Below are positions 1-8,665 of a stretch of DNA of 32,861 nucleotides, in pieces. Within the stretch, counting starts at the first letter, position 1. The number at the start of each line of letters is the position of its first letter. Location: assembly GCA_035606335.1 (NCBI GenBank), contig DATNFP010000208.1, positions 1-32,861 on the forward strand, read 5' to 3'. Under the pieces are notes generated by a model that did not search any database, was not told the DNA's origin, and saw only the letters and a list, made by a program, of their open reading frames with translations. Source of the stretch: DATNFP01 sp035606335 (GTDB lineage: Bacteria > Bacteroidota > Bacteroidia > Chitinophagales > Chitinophagaceae). The position numbers and the translations under genes are program-made.

Positions 1-6
1 TATCTT

Positions 7-2703
7 ATGAATCTAAGAAGACTGGCATTAATAATCACTATTTTATCCACTATTTCGTGCCCGCTTTTTGCGCAAACAGATCCTGCTGCATCAACTACGC
101 AAACGGTGTCTGGAACTGCGCCCAAAACTCAGATCGGAAGAGTACTGGGAAAATTGGTTGATGCACAAAAAAAACCCGTTTCATATGCCACTGTTACCCT
201 GCTTAGAACAGATTCCTCAGTTGTAAATGGTGATCTTACAAAAGACGATGGCTCCTTTTCTATTTCTCCTACTGGTACCGGAAATTTTATATTGAAGATT
301 GACGCCATAGGCATGAAATCAAAAAGTGTCCCGGTTGCAGTCACAGCAGATGCGCCTATAAAAGATATAGGAAGTATTACAGTGGGAGCAGGTACAACCA
401 ATCTCAAAGGTGTAACCGTAGTAGGAGAAAAACCACTGATGCAGATGAGCGTGGATAAAAAGGTATTTAATGTAGAACAGAATATCACAACAGCAGGTGG
501 TAGTGCTACGGATGTATTATCCAACGTTCCTTCAGTATCTGTGGATGTAGATGGTAATGTGAGCTTGAGAAATAACTCAAATGTTACAGTATTAATAGAT
601 GGCAAGCCTTCTACATTGTTAGGTACAGACCAGGCGTCTGCATTGCAAAGCTTGCCTGCTTCCAGTATAGAAAGTGTAGAGGTGATAACAAATCCGTCTG
701 CTAAATATGATGCCCAGGGTACTACCGGTATCATTAATATCATTACAAAAAAGAATACAAAATTTGGTATTAATGGTAATGTTACCTTAGGCGCTGCTAC
801 AGGCGATAAATATAATGGTGCTTTAGGGTTGAGCGTAAAAAAAGGGAAATGGAATGTTTATCTGAACAGTAGTTTTCGATTAAATGATAACTATAACAAT
901 ACAACCAGCGACAGGTACAATCATATAAGCTATGTGGATGCTCATGGCAATCCTGTTAGTAATGATAGCTCTTATCATACTTATGAACACGCACAACGAC
1001 ATTTTGATGGTTCATTTAATTCTGTTGGGGCTACTTATAATTTCAATAAGAACAGCTCTATCACTCTCACCCAGAATGTAAATATCATGAGCTTCGGCTA
1101 TGTGGATAGTTCCAACTATCTGTCATATGGCTCTCATGATGAAACATCAGGATTATCTACATTACAAAGAAGGTTTTCTAGTGCAGGCGGTGGCCCTCAA
1201 TCATATTCTTCCGCTTTAGACTACACAACTAAGTTTAAAAAAGAAGGAGAAGAGCTAAATGTTGATGCTACCTATGCATTCACTAACTATACGCGCACAC
1301 TAAACTTTTTAACAGGTATCAATAGCCCTTCAGGCTATGATGGGCCAATTTATGAAAGCGCGCCCGCGACAGGAGGTACTAACAGTTTTAATGCCTGGGC
1401 AGATTATACAGACCCGCTGTTTACAAAAAATGGGAAACTTGGACTTGGATTTAAGTCACAATTCTATTCATTTACAAGCAGTAATAATCCTATTATCGAT
1501 TCTCCCAATGGACAATCTTATACAGATTACTCCCTGCTGAACAAATATAACTACTCGCAACAGATACATGCCGCTTATGCAAACTGGAACGATCAGCAAG
1601 GAAAATTTACCTACCAGGCTGGGTTAAGAATGGAGTATTCTGAATATTCAGGAACAGACGAAGTGTTGAGCACTTCAAAATATACTAACTCATTCCTTAA
1701 CCTATTCCCTTCAGCTTTCATATCTTATCAGTTACCTAACCAGCAAAGCATTTATCTGAATTATAGCCGCAGGACCAATAGACCATCCTTCTTCCAGCTA
1801 TTGCCGTTTAAGGATGTATCAAATCCCGGACTGGTTTCCGAAGGTAACCCAGACCTGATACCCGAATTTATTCATCACGTGGAATTCAGCTATAACAAAC
1901 AAACAAGCTCAGGCGCTAACTTCCTATTGAGCGCGTATTATCAATACACTCAAAACCTGATAGAAAGGATCACCTATCCCATTGACACCGGTGTATATGC
2001 TGGAAGTCTGTTCACACAACCACAGAACCTGGCGCAGGGGACTACTTATGGGTTAGAAGCAACGGGGCACATGCAGATACTACCTATTTGGGATGCAACA
2101 GTTGACCTCAACTTCTTTCAGAATGTAATAAACATTGGTAATGTAGACAGTACTATTTCCAAATACATCTCTGATCAGGCTGGCTTTAGCTGGTTTGGCA
2201 AAATAAATACAAATCTTAAACTGCCAGGCGGATTTACATTGCAGATAAATGGCAATTATGAATCACCAAAAGTAATAGCCCAGGGAACCATGAAAGAAAT
2301 ATGGTGGGTAGATGCTGCTCTCCGGAAAAATTTATGGAATAACAAGGCTACCATTGTCGCTAATGTATCCGATATCTTTAATACTCGCAAATACACCACA
2401 CTCTATAACTTACCAACTTATGATGAAACGTACTACAGGGATAGGGAAACCCGCGTAGGTACACTAACATTCACTTATCGCTTTGGTTCAACAGGAAACA
2501 ATGCTACTAAGGGACGAGGAAAGCAAAACATGAACAATAATAATAAACCACAAACACCGGAAGAAAGAGAAAATAATCTGAAGCAAGGTGATGATAATAG
2601 TGGCGACCAGGGTATGGGCGGTGGTGGTAATAGCGGTGGAAACGGAGGAAGTGGTAATAGTGGCGGAAGCAGCGGTGGCGGACCACATGGTGCCCATAGC
2701 TAA
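7..2703 (+). CDS. Outer-membrane beta-barrel protein (TonB-receptor-like, CarboxypepD_reg + plug + barrel)
   Basis: An 898-residue outer-membrane protein. Residues 1-22 are a signal peptide ending near PLFAQ. Residues about 43-125 form a carboxypeptidase-regulatory-like beta-sandwich (GKLVDAQKKPVSYATVTLL, then DGSFSI). Residues about 140-250 form a plug with VLIDGKPSTL, SIESVEVITNPSAKYDAQG and GIINIITKK. The rest alternates aromatic beta-strands as in the outer-membrane beta-barrel family (PF14905-like), ending with TFTYRFG at 827. This architecture is typical of Bacteroidota TonB-dependent or related receptors, but no TonB box is evident and no SusD partner is adjacent, so the ligand is unknown. 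Oddly, about 71 residues follow the last strand: Asn/Gln-rich, then almost pure Gly/Ser. The ATG is 6 bases from the window edge, so the promoter is not visible. A DUF4197 gene follows after 52 bp and may be cotranscribed. Confidence 0.88.
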   Translation: MNLRRLALIITILSTISCPLFAQTDPAASTTQTVSGTAPKTQIGRVLGKLVDAQKKPVSYATVTLLRTDSSVVNGDLTKDDGSFSISPTGTGNFILKIDAIGMKSKSVPVAVTADAPIKDIGSITVGAGTTNLKGVTVVGEKPLMQMSVDKKVFNVEQNITTAGGSATDVLSNVPSVSVDVDGNVSLRNNSNVTVLIDGKPSTLLGTDQASALQSLPASSIESVEVITNPSAKYDAQGTTGIINIITKKNTKFGINGNVTLGAATGDKYNGALGLSVKKGKWNVYLNSSFRLNDNYNNTTSDRYNHISYVDAHGNPVSNDSSYHTYEHAQRHFDGSFNSVGATYNFNKNSSITLTQNVNIMSFGYVDSSNYLSYGSHDETSGLSTLQRRFSSAGGGPQSYSSALDYTTKFKKEGEELNVDATYAFTNYTRTLNFLTGINSPSGYDGPIYESAPATGGTNSFNAWADYTDPLFTKNGKLGLGFKSQFYSFTSSNNPIIDSPNGQSYTDYSLLNKYNYSQQIHAAYANWNDQQGKFTYQAGLRMEYSEYSGTDEVLSTSKYTNSFLNLFPSAFISYQLPNQQSIYLNYSRRTNRPSFFQLLPFKDVSNPGLVSEGNPDLIPEFIHHVEFSYNKQTSSGANFLLSAYYQYTQNLIERITYPIDTGVYAGSLFTQPQNLAQGTTYGLEATGHMQILPIWDATVDLNFFQNVINIGNVDSTISKYISDQAGFSWFGKINTNLKLPGGFTLQINGNYESPKVIAQGTMKEIWWVDAALRKNLWNNKATIVANVSDIFNTRKYTTLYNLPTYDETYYRDRETRVGTLTFTYRFGSTGNNATKGRGKQNMNNNNKPQTPEERENNLKQGDDNSGDQGMGGGGNSGGNGGSGNSGGSSGGGPHGAHS

Positions 2704-2755
2704 ACATAAGAGTTTGATAACATTCCTTGAATTAATTTTAAATATAAACAGGTAT

Positions 2756-3529
2756 ATGGCAAACCATATAAAAGTATTACTGCTCGCTGGTTCAATGGTT
2801 TTGACGACAGGTATTGTTAATGCTCAAAGTTTCAAAAGCATTGTCAATCAGGTTGAAAACGACGTTAATAACCCTAATAAAATCAATAATAACGGGCAAA
2901 ACAGCAATAGTTTTCAAAACTTAAGCAATTCAGACGTTATCGCTGCATTGAAGCAGGCGTTGCAAATAGGTGCCCAGAACTCATCCAAAAAGTTGAATGC
3001 TGTGGATGGGTATTTCGGCAATCCATTGATCAAAATTATAATGCCTCCGCAGGCAGAGAAAGTAGAAAAAACGTTGAGAGATTTAGGACTGGGCGATGTA
3101 GTAGATAAGGCAATACTCTCTATGAACCGTGCAGCAGAAGATGCAGCTATAAAAGCAGCTCCTATTTTTATTAATGCCATAGCCAGCATGAGCATTCAGG
3201 ATGGCCTATCCATTTTGCGTGGTGGTAACGGAGCGGCTACCAATTATTTGAAAAGCAAAACAAGCCAGCAGCTCACCGATGCTTTTAAACCGGTGATCAG
3301 CCAGTCTTTAGATAAAGTGAATGCCACCAAGTATTGGAGCGATGTATTTAATGCTTATAATCAATTACCTACAACATTCAACAAGGTGAATCCAGACCTG
3401 ACATCCTATGTTACTCAAAAGGCTTTGGATGGTTTGTTTGTTACTATTGCAAGCGAAGAAAATAAAATAAGGAATAATGCTTCGGCACGGGTTACAGACC
3501 TTTTGCAAAAAGTTTTTGGCGCACATTAA
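2756..3529 (+). CDS. DUF4197 family exported protein
   Basis: A 257-residue protein with a signal peptide (residues 1 to about 25, ending TGIVNAQS). The body is mostly helical and matches DUF4197: NSSKKLNAVDGYFGN, IKIIMPPQAEKVEKTLRDLG, DAAIKAAPIFINAI, and a C-terminal half with YLKSKTSQQL and the LTSYVTQKALDGLF segment. The function of the family is unknown; export suggests a periplasmic location. The frame stays open back to 2588, inside the upstream gene, but the ATG at 2756 is chosen because it gives a clean signal peptide and avoids a 116-bp overlap. The Shine-Dalgarno is weak (AGG), as is usual in this phylum. The 52-bp gap to the outer-membrane protein suggests one transcript. Confidence 0.88.
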   Translation: MANHIKVLLLAGSMVLTTGIVNAQSFKSIVNQVENDVNNPNKINNNGQNSNSFQNLSNSDVIAALKQALQIGAQNSSKKLNAVDGYFGNPLIKIIMPPQAEKVEKTLRDLGLGDVVDKAILSMNRAAEDAAIKAAPIFINAIASMSIQDGLSILRGGNGAATNYLKSKTSQQLTDAFKPVISQSLDKVNATKYWSDVFNAYNQLPTTFNKVNPDLTSYVTQKALDGLFVTIASEENKIRNNASARVTDLLQKVFGAH

Positions 3530-3614
3530 TAAAAGTTTATTAACGATTGTTAATGAATAATTAGGTATATATTGCATATATAAAAACAGTATTAATTACT
3601 GCATTCTTTATAAA

Positions 3615-5276
3615 ATGGAACAGGTTATGGCTGCGGAACCTAATCAGATGACACTCCAGGGATGGTGGGGCGAAGTTTCTTTTGTCGGTAAGGAATTATA
3701 CCGGCTAAAAGAAAATGGAGAGCTTGTGTTACAGCCCTTACACGATTACAAAGAGCGAATTGTTGCCACATTCACTACTGAGAACGCCGAGACAATTTTA
3801 AAAGCGCTTAAAGATAAATTTCCTGAGATAGAGGGGAAAATGAAAGAGCTCGAAGCAGAATGGATAGCTGCCGAGGATAAGCTGAAGCTGATAGGCAAGG
3901 TAGACCGCCTTAAAGAATATTTACTCCATACAAATGCTATTGGCGATTACGACAAATTATTGCAAATAATCAATGATTGGGAAAACGCTATACAAACGCT
4001 TACAGAAGATAATTATAATGCAAAGTTGAAACTGGTGCAGCAGGCCGAAGAAGTAATAGCAAGCGATAGCTGGAAAGAAACGACCAATGTGCTTCGCGAT
4101 ATTACTGAACTATGGAAAAAAATAGGCTACCTGGATAAGAAAAGAAACGATGAGTTATGGAACAGGCTGGAAGAAGCGCGAAATAAATTCTTTGAACGTA
4201 AACGCACCAACCACGAAGAGCACGAAAAGGAAATGCTGCAAAACCTGGATCTAAAGATGGAATTGGTGGAAAAAGCAGAAAGCCTTGCACAGTCCGAAGA
4301 TTGGAAAGAAACATCAGAAGTTTTTCGTCAGTTGATGGAGCAGTGGAAAAATACAGGCCGAACTATTCCTGAAAAGAATGAAGAATTGTGGAATCACTTC
4401 ATTACTGCAAAAAATACATTTTACGATAGAAAGAAAGGACATTTTGAATCTATACAACAAGAACAGGAAGCAAACTATATAGTAAAGTTGTCTTTGGTGG
4501 AAAAGGCAGAAGCCATGAAAGACAGCACCAACTGGTCTGGAACAGCGCAGGCATTTTCAGACTTAATGGAGGAATGGAAAAATATAGGGCGGGTGCCTGC
4601 AGAAAAAGCTGATGAATTGTGGAACCGGCTGATAGCTGCCAAAGAATATTTTTTCAATGCCAAGCGGAAACATTTTGAAACATTTAAATTATCGCTCGAA
4701 GATAATTATGCTCAGAAAATGGCATTGCTGAAACGCGCCGAAGAATTAAAAAATTCTACCCGCTGGCACGAAGCTACCGATGAGATGAATGAAATGATGG
4801 TGGAATGGAAAAAGATAGGAGCAGTACCAAGAGAATTTAGCAACACTATCTGGGAGCAATTTCTGGCCGCACGTAAATATTTTTTTGAACGCAAGGACGC
4901 TAACCGCGAACGCAGAAAACAGCATGCAGAAAGACAGTTTGGGCAGCGTATCAATCAATCCAATAACTTTTTACATAGATTAGAAGATGAGCTGAAAGAG
5001 GAAGAGGACAAATTAGCTGATTTTAAAAATGGGTTGGAAAATATTACACCCGGTCGCAAAGAACATGAATTGCGCGAACATCTCAATAAGCTTATTGCGC
5101 AAACCGAAATAAGCATAAAAAGAAAGCTGGAAAAAATAGACGACGTGAAAAAGCAACTTGACGAGCTGGAAACAAAATCGCAAAAAACAAAAGGTCAAAA
5201 GGATAAAATAGAGGAGACAAAAGATACTCCGGAAGAAGATGATCAATCAAAAGATGGAGAAAGCGTTACGGAATAA
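3615..5276 (+). CDS. DUF349 protein with four 77-residue repeats
   Basis: A 553-residue charged, helical cytoplasmic protein with no signal peptide or membrane segment. It carries four DUF349 repeats of the form W-KET--V---L-E-WK-IG-----K--ELW--F--A---FF-RK. The Trp of each WK-x-x-G motif falls at residues 167, 244, 321 and 398, a spacing of exactly 77 each time. A coiled-coil-like segment (about 430-525, rich in EEEDKLADF and KKQLDELE-type heptads) and an acidic/lysine tail (EEDDQSKDGE) follow. The biochemical role of DUF349 is not known to me. A second in-frame ATG at 3627 could be the start. It lies 110 bp upstream of polA on the same strand. I see no convincing terminator between them. 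Confidence 0.85.
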   Translation: MEQVMAAEPNQMTLQGWWGEVSFVGKELYRLKENGELVLQPLHDYKERIVATFTTENAETILKALKDKFPEIEGKMKELEAEWIAAEDKLKLIGKVDRLKEYLLHTNAIGDYDKLLQIINDWENAIQTLTEDNYNAKLKLVQQAEEVIASDSWKETTNVLRDITELWKKIGYLDKKRNDELWNRLEEARNKFFERKRTNHEEHEKEMLQNLDLKMELVEKAESLAQSEDWKETSEVFRQLMEQWKNTGRTIPEKNEELWNHFITAKNTFYDRKKGHFESIQQEQEANYIVKLSLVEKAEAMKDSTNWSGTAQAFSDLMEEWKNIGRVPAEKADELWNRLIAAKEYFFNAKRKHFETFKLSLEDNYAQKMALLKRAEELKNSTRWHEATDEMNEMMVEWKKIGAVPREFSNTIWEQFLAARKYFFERKDANRERRKQHAERQFGQRINQSNNFLHRLEDELKEEEDKLADFKNGLENITPGRKEHELREHLNKLIAQTEISIKRKLEKIDDVKKQLDELETKSQKTKGQKDKIEETKDTPEEDDQSKDGESVTE

Positions 5277-5386
5277 CACTTTCTAAATATATCAACATGC
5301 TATGCGCGATTCCCCGCTGTATAGTATCTTCACTTTCATTTTACAATTCTGGCTTTGCCGGATAATTACGGATTTAATTTAGCTAC

Positions 5387-8212
5387 ATGGCTGACAAAAA
5401 ACTTTTTTTGCTGGATGCAATGGCATTGGTTTACCGTGCTTATTATGCTTTGATACGTAATCCACGTGTAACCACTAAAGGGCGGAACACCAATGCTCAA
5501 TTTGGGTTTACCACTACCCTGATGGATCTGATCAATAAAGAAAAGCCAACCCATCTTGCAGTAGTTTTCGATTCATTCGCTCCTACCGAACGCCACACCG
5601 ATTTTGTTGAATATAAAGCCAATCGTCAGGAAGCGCCTGAGGATCTAATATCGGCACTGCCTGATATTAAACGTATCATCAAAGCATTTAATCTTCCTTG
5701 TCTCGAAAAAGATGGATATGAGGCGGATGATATTATAGGAACACTTGCGCTTGAAGCAGCAGATATGGGCTACACAGTATATATGGTGACTCCTGATAAA
5801 GACTTCGGGCAATTGGTGCGCGACCATGTATATGTGTATAAGCCACCTTATATGGGTAATAAAGAGGAGATAATGGGAAGAGATGAGATATGCAATAAGT
5901 GGAGTATAAAACGCGTAGAGCAGGTAATAGACATATTAGGATTAATGGGTGATGCGGTCGATAACATACCTGGCATTCCGGGCATAGGGGAAAAAACGGC
6001 AGCCAAATTATTAGCAGAATATGACACACTTGAAAATGTCGTAGCTAATGCAGAAAATATAAAAGGTGCATTAGGTGAAAAAATACGCAATGGCAAAGAC
6101 CTTGCGATCATGTCGAAAAAGCTTGCGACAATTATTACAAAGGTCCCTATCGCTTTTCATGAAGAAGATTTTCGTATTAAAGAGTGGAACAAAGAAGAGC
6201 TTACTGATATATTTACAGAGCTGGAATTTCGGGTTCTTGGCAAACGTTTGCTGGGAGAAGGTTTTAACCCTTATGAAAAAAATGTTCCCACCGACCTTTT
6301 TGGAAATGTGATAACACAGCGAAGTACTGTTGCAGTATCGAAAGAAACAGAGCAGGAGGTTTTAGAAATAACTGAAGCTGTTCCCGAAAATGTAAATACA
6401 GCAGCAAATACATCTCATCGCTATCACCTTATCACTGAATTGAACGAGGTAGATGAGCTGGTGAAAAAACTATTAGAACAAAAAGAAATTTCATTTGATA
6501 CTGAAACAACCGGAACAGACGCTAATCTTGCCGAATTAGTAGGATTGAGCTTTGCATGGGAAAAAGGCGAGGCATACTATATTGCTGCACCTGATAACAG
6601 GGAAGCGGTAATACAACTATTAGAACATCTCCGTGTTTTGTTTGAAAAGGAGGATATTTTGTGGATAGGACAGAATATAAAGTACGATATGACCATATTG
6701 AAATGGTATGGCTTTACTTTCAAGGGGATGATATATGATACAATGGTGGCTCACTATGTTATTGAGCCTGAGGGCAAACGTGGCATGGATGTGCTAAGCG
6801 CAAAATATCTCAATTACCAACCTATTTCTATTGAGACGCTGATAGGAAAAAAAGGAAAGGGACAGCTAAATATGCGCGATGTTCCACTTGAGGATATAAA
6901 AGAATATGCTGCGGAAGATGCTGATGTGACATTGCAATTAAAGCATGCACTTGATCCTTTATTAAAAAAACAAGAAGTATCCAGGGTATTCAATGAAGTA
7001 GAAAATCCACTGATACCCGTGCTGATGGATATGGAATATGAAGGTGTGGCAATAGATGTAAACTTCCTTCAGGATTATTCAAAAGAGCTTGATCGTGATA
7101 TACGCCAGTCGGAAGAAAGGGTTTACAAGCTGGCAGGAGTGAACTTTAATCTCGGCTCTCCTAAACAACTTGGTGAAGTATTATTCGAGCTGATGAAAAT
7201 TGATCCTGGCGCTAAAAAAACACGCACAGGTCAATATGCCACAGGCGAGGATGTATTGCAAAAGCTGAGGAACAAACACGAAATAGTAGATGATATACTG
7301 GCATACCGGGAACTAACAAAGCTAAAAAGCACTTACGTTGATTCATTACCGCTGCTTATTAACCCGCGTACCAAAAGGGTGCATACGTCCTTTAACCAAA
7401 CTGTCGCCGTAACAGGAAGACTAAGCAGTAACAACCCTAATCTGCAAAACATACCCATACGTACGGAACGTGGGCGTGAGATAAGAAAAGCTTTTATAGC
7501 CAGAGATAATGATCATTGCCTGATCTCTGCCGACTACTCCCAGATAGAACTGCGTATTGTAGCCGCAATAAGTGGCGATGAAGGAATGATACAGGCGTTT
7601 AAAGATAAAAAAGACATTCACACATCAACAGCGGCTAAAGTATATAATGTAGAAGAAAAGGATGTAACATTTGAAATGCGACGTGCGGCAAAGGCGGTAA
7701 ACTTTGGGATTATCTACGGTCAATCCGCATTCGGACTGGCAGAAAATTTAAGCATCAGCCGTACGGAAGCAAAAACAATAATTGATAACTATTTCATACA
7801 ATATCCTTTCATTAAAAAGTATATGGATCAAACCATCAACTTTGCGAAAGAATATACGTACGTGCAGACATTATTAGGACGTAAAAGATATTTGCGCGAT
7901 ATACATTCTGCCAACCCAACAGTACGTGGCTACGCAGAACGAAATGCCATCAATATGCCTATACAGGGCACTGCTGCTGATATGATAAAGCTTGCCATGA
8001 TCAATACGCACCGCGAAATAATCAAGCAAAAAATGCGCACAAAGATGACATTACAAGTACATGACGAGTTGGTTTTTGATGTGCCTATCGGTGAAGTAAA
8101 TGAGGCACAGCAACTGATAAAAGAATGCATGGAAGGTGCGATGCAATTACCCAACGGCGTGCCCATAAACGCAGAAACAGGTTCGGGCAGCAACTGGCTT
8201 GAAGCACATTAA
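5387..8212 (+). CDS. polA: DNA polymerase I
   Basis: A 941-residue DNA polymerase I for lagging-strand maturation and excision repair, with all three domains. The 5'-nuclease (about 1-300) has DGYEADDIIG (109-118), TPDKDFGQL and GLMGDAVDNIPGIPGIGEKT (185-204). The 3'-5' exonuclease (about 345-525) keeps its acidic residues: D371 and E373 in FDTETTG, D434 in IKYD, and D511 in EYAAEDAD, so proofreading is probably active, unlike in Taq or many Firmicute enzymes. The polymerase domain has motif A DYSQIELRI (D716), motif B RRAAKAVNFGIIYG (765-778) and motif C VHDE (891-894). The length matches the family. The start is supported by the canonical LFLLDAMALVYRAYYAL opening. It converges on the GNAT gene with a 14-bp gap. 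Confidence 0.98.
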   Translation: MADKKLFLLDAMALVYRAYYALIRNPRVTTKGRNTNAQFGFTTTLMDLINKEKPTHLAVVFDSFAPTERHTDFVEYKANRQEAPEDLISALPDIKRIIKAFNLPCLEKDGYEADDIIGTLALEAADMGYTVYMVTPDKDFGQLVRDHVYVYKPPYMGNKEEIMGRDEICNKWSIKRVEQVIDILGLMGDAVDNIPGIPGIGEKTAAKLLAEYDTLENVVANAENIKGALGEKIRNGKDLAIMSKKLATIITKVPIAFHEEDFRIKEWNKEELTDIFTELEFRVLGKRLLGEGFNPYEKNVPTDLFGNVITQRSTVAVSKETEQEVLEITEAVPENVNTAANTSHRYHLITELNEVDELVKKLLEQKEISFDTETTGTDANLAELVGLSFAWEKGEAYYIAAPDNREAVIQLLEHLRVLFEKEDILWIGQNIKYDMTILKWYGFTFKGMIYDTMVAHYVIEPEGKRGMDVLSAKYLNYQPISIETLIGKKGKGQLNMRDVPLEDIKEYAAEDADVTLQLKHALDPLLKKQEVSRVFNEVENPLIPVLMDMEYEGVAIDVNFLQDYSKELDRDIRQSEERVYKLAGVNFNLGSPKQLGEVLFELMKIDPGAKKTRTGQYATGEDVLQKLRNKHEIVDDILAYRELTKLKSTYVDSLPLLINPRTKRVHTSFNQTVAVTGRLSSNNPNLQNIPIRTERGREIRKAFIARDNDHCLISADYSQIELRIVAAISGDEGMIQAFKDKKDIHTSTAAKVYNVEEKDVTFEMRRAAKAVNFGIIYGQSAFGLAENLSISRTEAKTIIDNYFIQYPFIKKYMDQTINFAKEYTYVQTLLGRKRYLRDIHSANPTVRGYAERNAINMPIQGTAADMIKLAMINTHREIIKQKMRTKMTLQVHDELVFDVPIGEVNEAQQLIKECMEGAMQLPNGVPINAETGSGSNWLEAH

Positions 8213-8226
8213 TAAAATAAATACTG

Positions 8227-8664
8227 TTAGATGGTTTTCTGCATTACTACATGAGGAATATTGACCTCCGTAAAAGTATCGCTGATAATATTGTAGTTTA
8301 ATTTTTTATAAAAACCTATCGCTACTTCCCGGGCGTGCAATATTATTTCCTTGTAGCCATGCTTACGGGCTGTTTTTTCAGCTTGTTCCACCAGCATATT
8401 CCCAATGCCTTTTCGCTGATATGTGTCGGCAACTGCCATTTGCCTTAGCTTAATAATAGTATCATCTTTTGGATGCAGCATTAAGCATCCTATCACTTTA
8501 TTATTATCAATTGCTATTATAATAATATCCAGCGCATCATCACTAAGATCTTCATTTTTTAATGACAGTCCGAGAGGTTTGCGCAATACTTCTTCACGCA
8601 AGTCCCACACGCCTTGATATTCCGGCGATAGTGAATCTATTTCTTTAATGAGCATGTCTGTCAT
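8227..8664 (-). CDS. GNAT-family N-acetyltransferase
   Basis: A 145-residue single-domain acyltransferase of the GNAT fold. The acetyl-CoA site is visible as MAVADTYQRKGIGNMLVEQA (pyrophosphate loop Q/R-x-x-G-x-G: QRKGIG), with a strand-helix continuation EIILHAREVAIGFYKKLNY near the C terminus, typical of the family. The substrate cannot be read from the sequence. The frame is open to a TTG at 8679, but that would overlap the upstream gene; the ATG at 8664 starts 1 bp after the TAA of the VWA gene, an arrangement typical of translational coupling, so I chose it. ATG at 8655 is an alternative. It is probably cotranscribed with the VWA protein from the promoter near 10748. Confidence 0.85.
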   Translation of the reverse strand: MTDMLIKEIDSLSPEYQGVWDLREEVLRKPLGLSLKNEDLSDDALDIIIIAIDNNKVIGCLMLHPKDDTIIKLRQMAVADTYQRKGIGNMLVEQAEKTARKHGYKEIILHAREVAIGFYKKLNYNIISDTFTEVNIPHVVMQKTI

Positions 8665-8665
8665 T

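Noticed and set aside
129..743. 204-codon open frame on the minus strand
   Set aside because: It lies wholly inside the outer-membrane protein gene and has no recognisable domain or support; it reflects codon bias of the sense gene.
2588..2755. Extended start of the DUF4197 gene inside the upstream gene
   Set aside because: The 56 extra residues are translation of the glycine-rich tail of the preceding gene in another frame, and they would hide the signal peptide that begins at 2756.
5281..5340. Imperfect palindrome after the DUF349 gene
   Set aside because: Mismatched stem without a T-run; not a terminator I can support.
5354..5382. TTTG plus TAATTTAG promoter-like pair before polA
   Set aside because: Spacing is 17 instead of 19 and the -7 box ends 4 bp before the ATG, which would put transcription start inside the gene.
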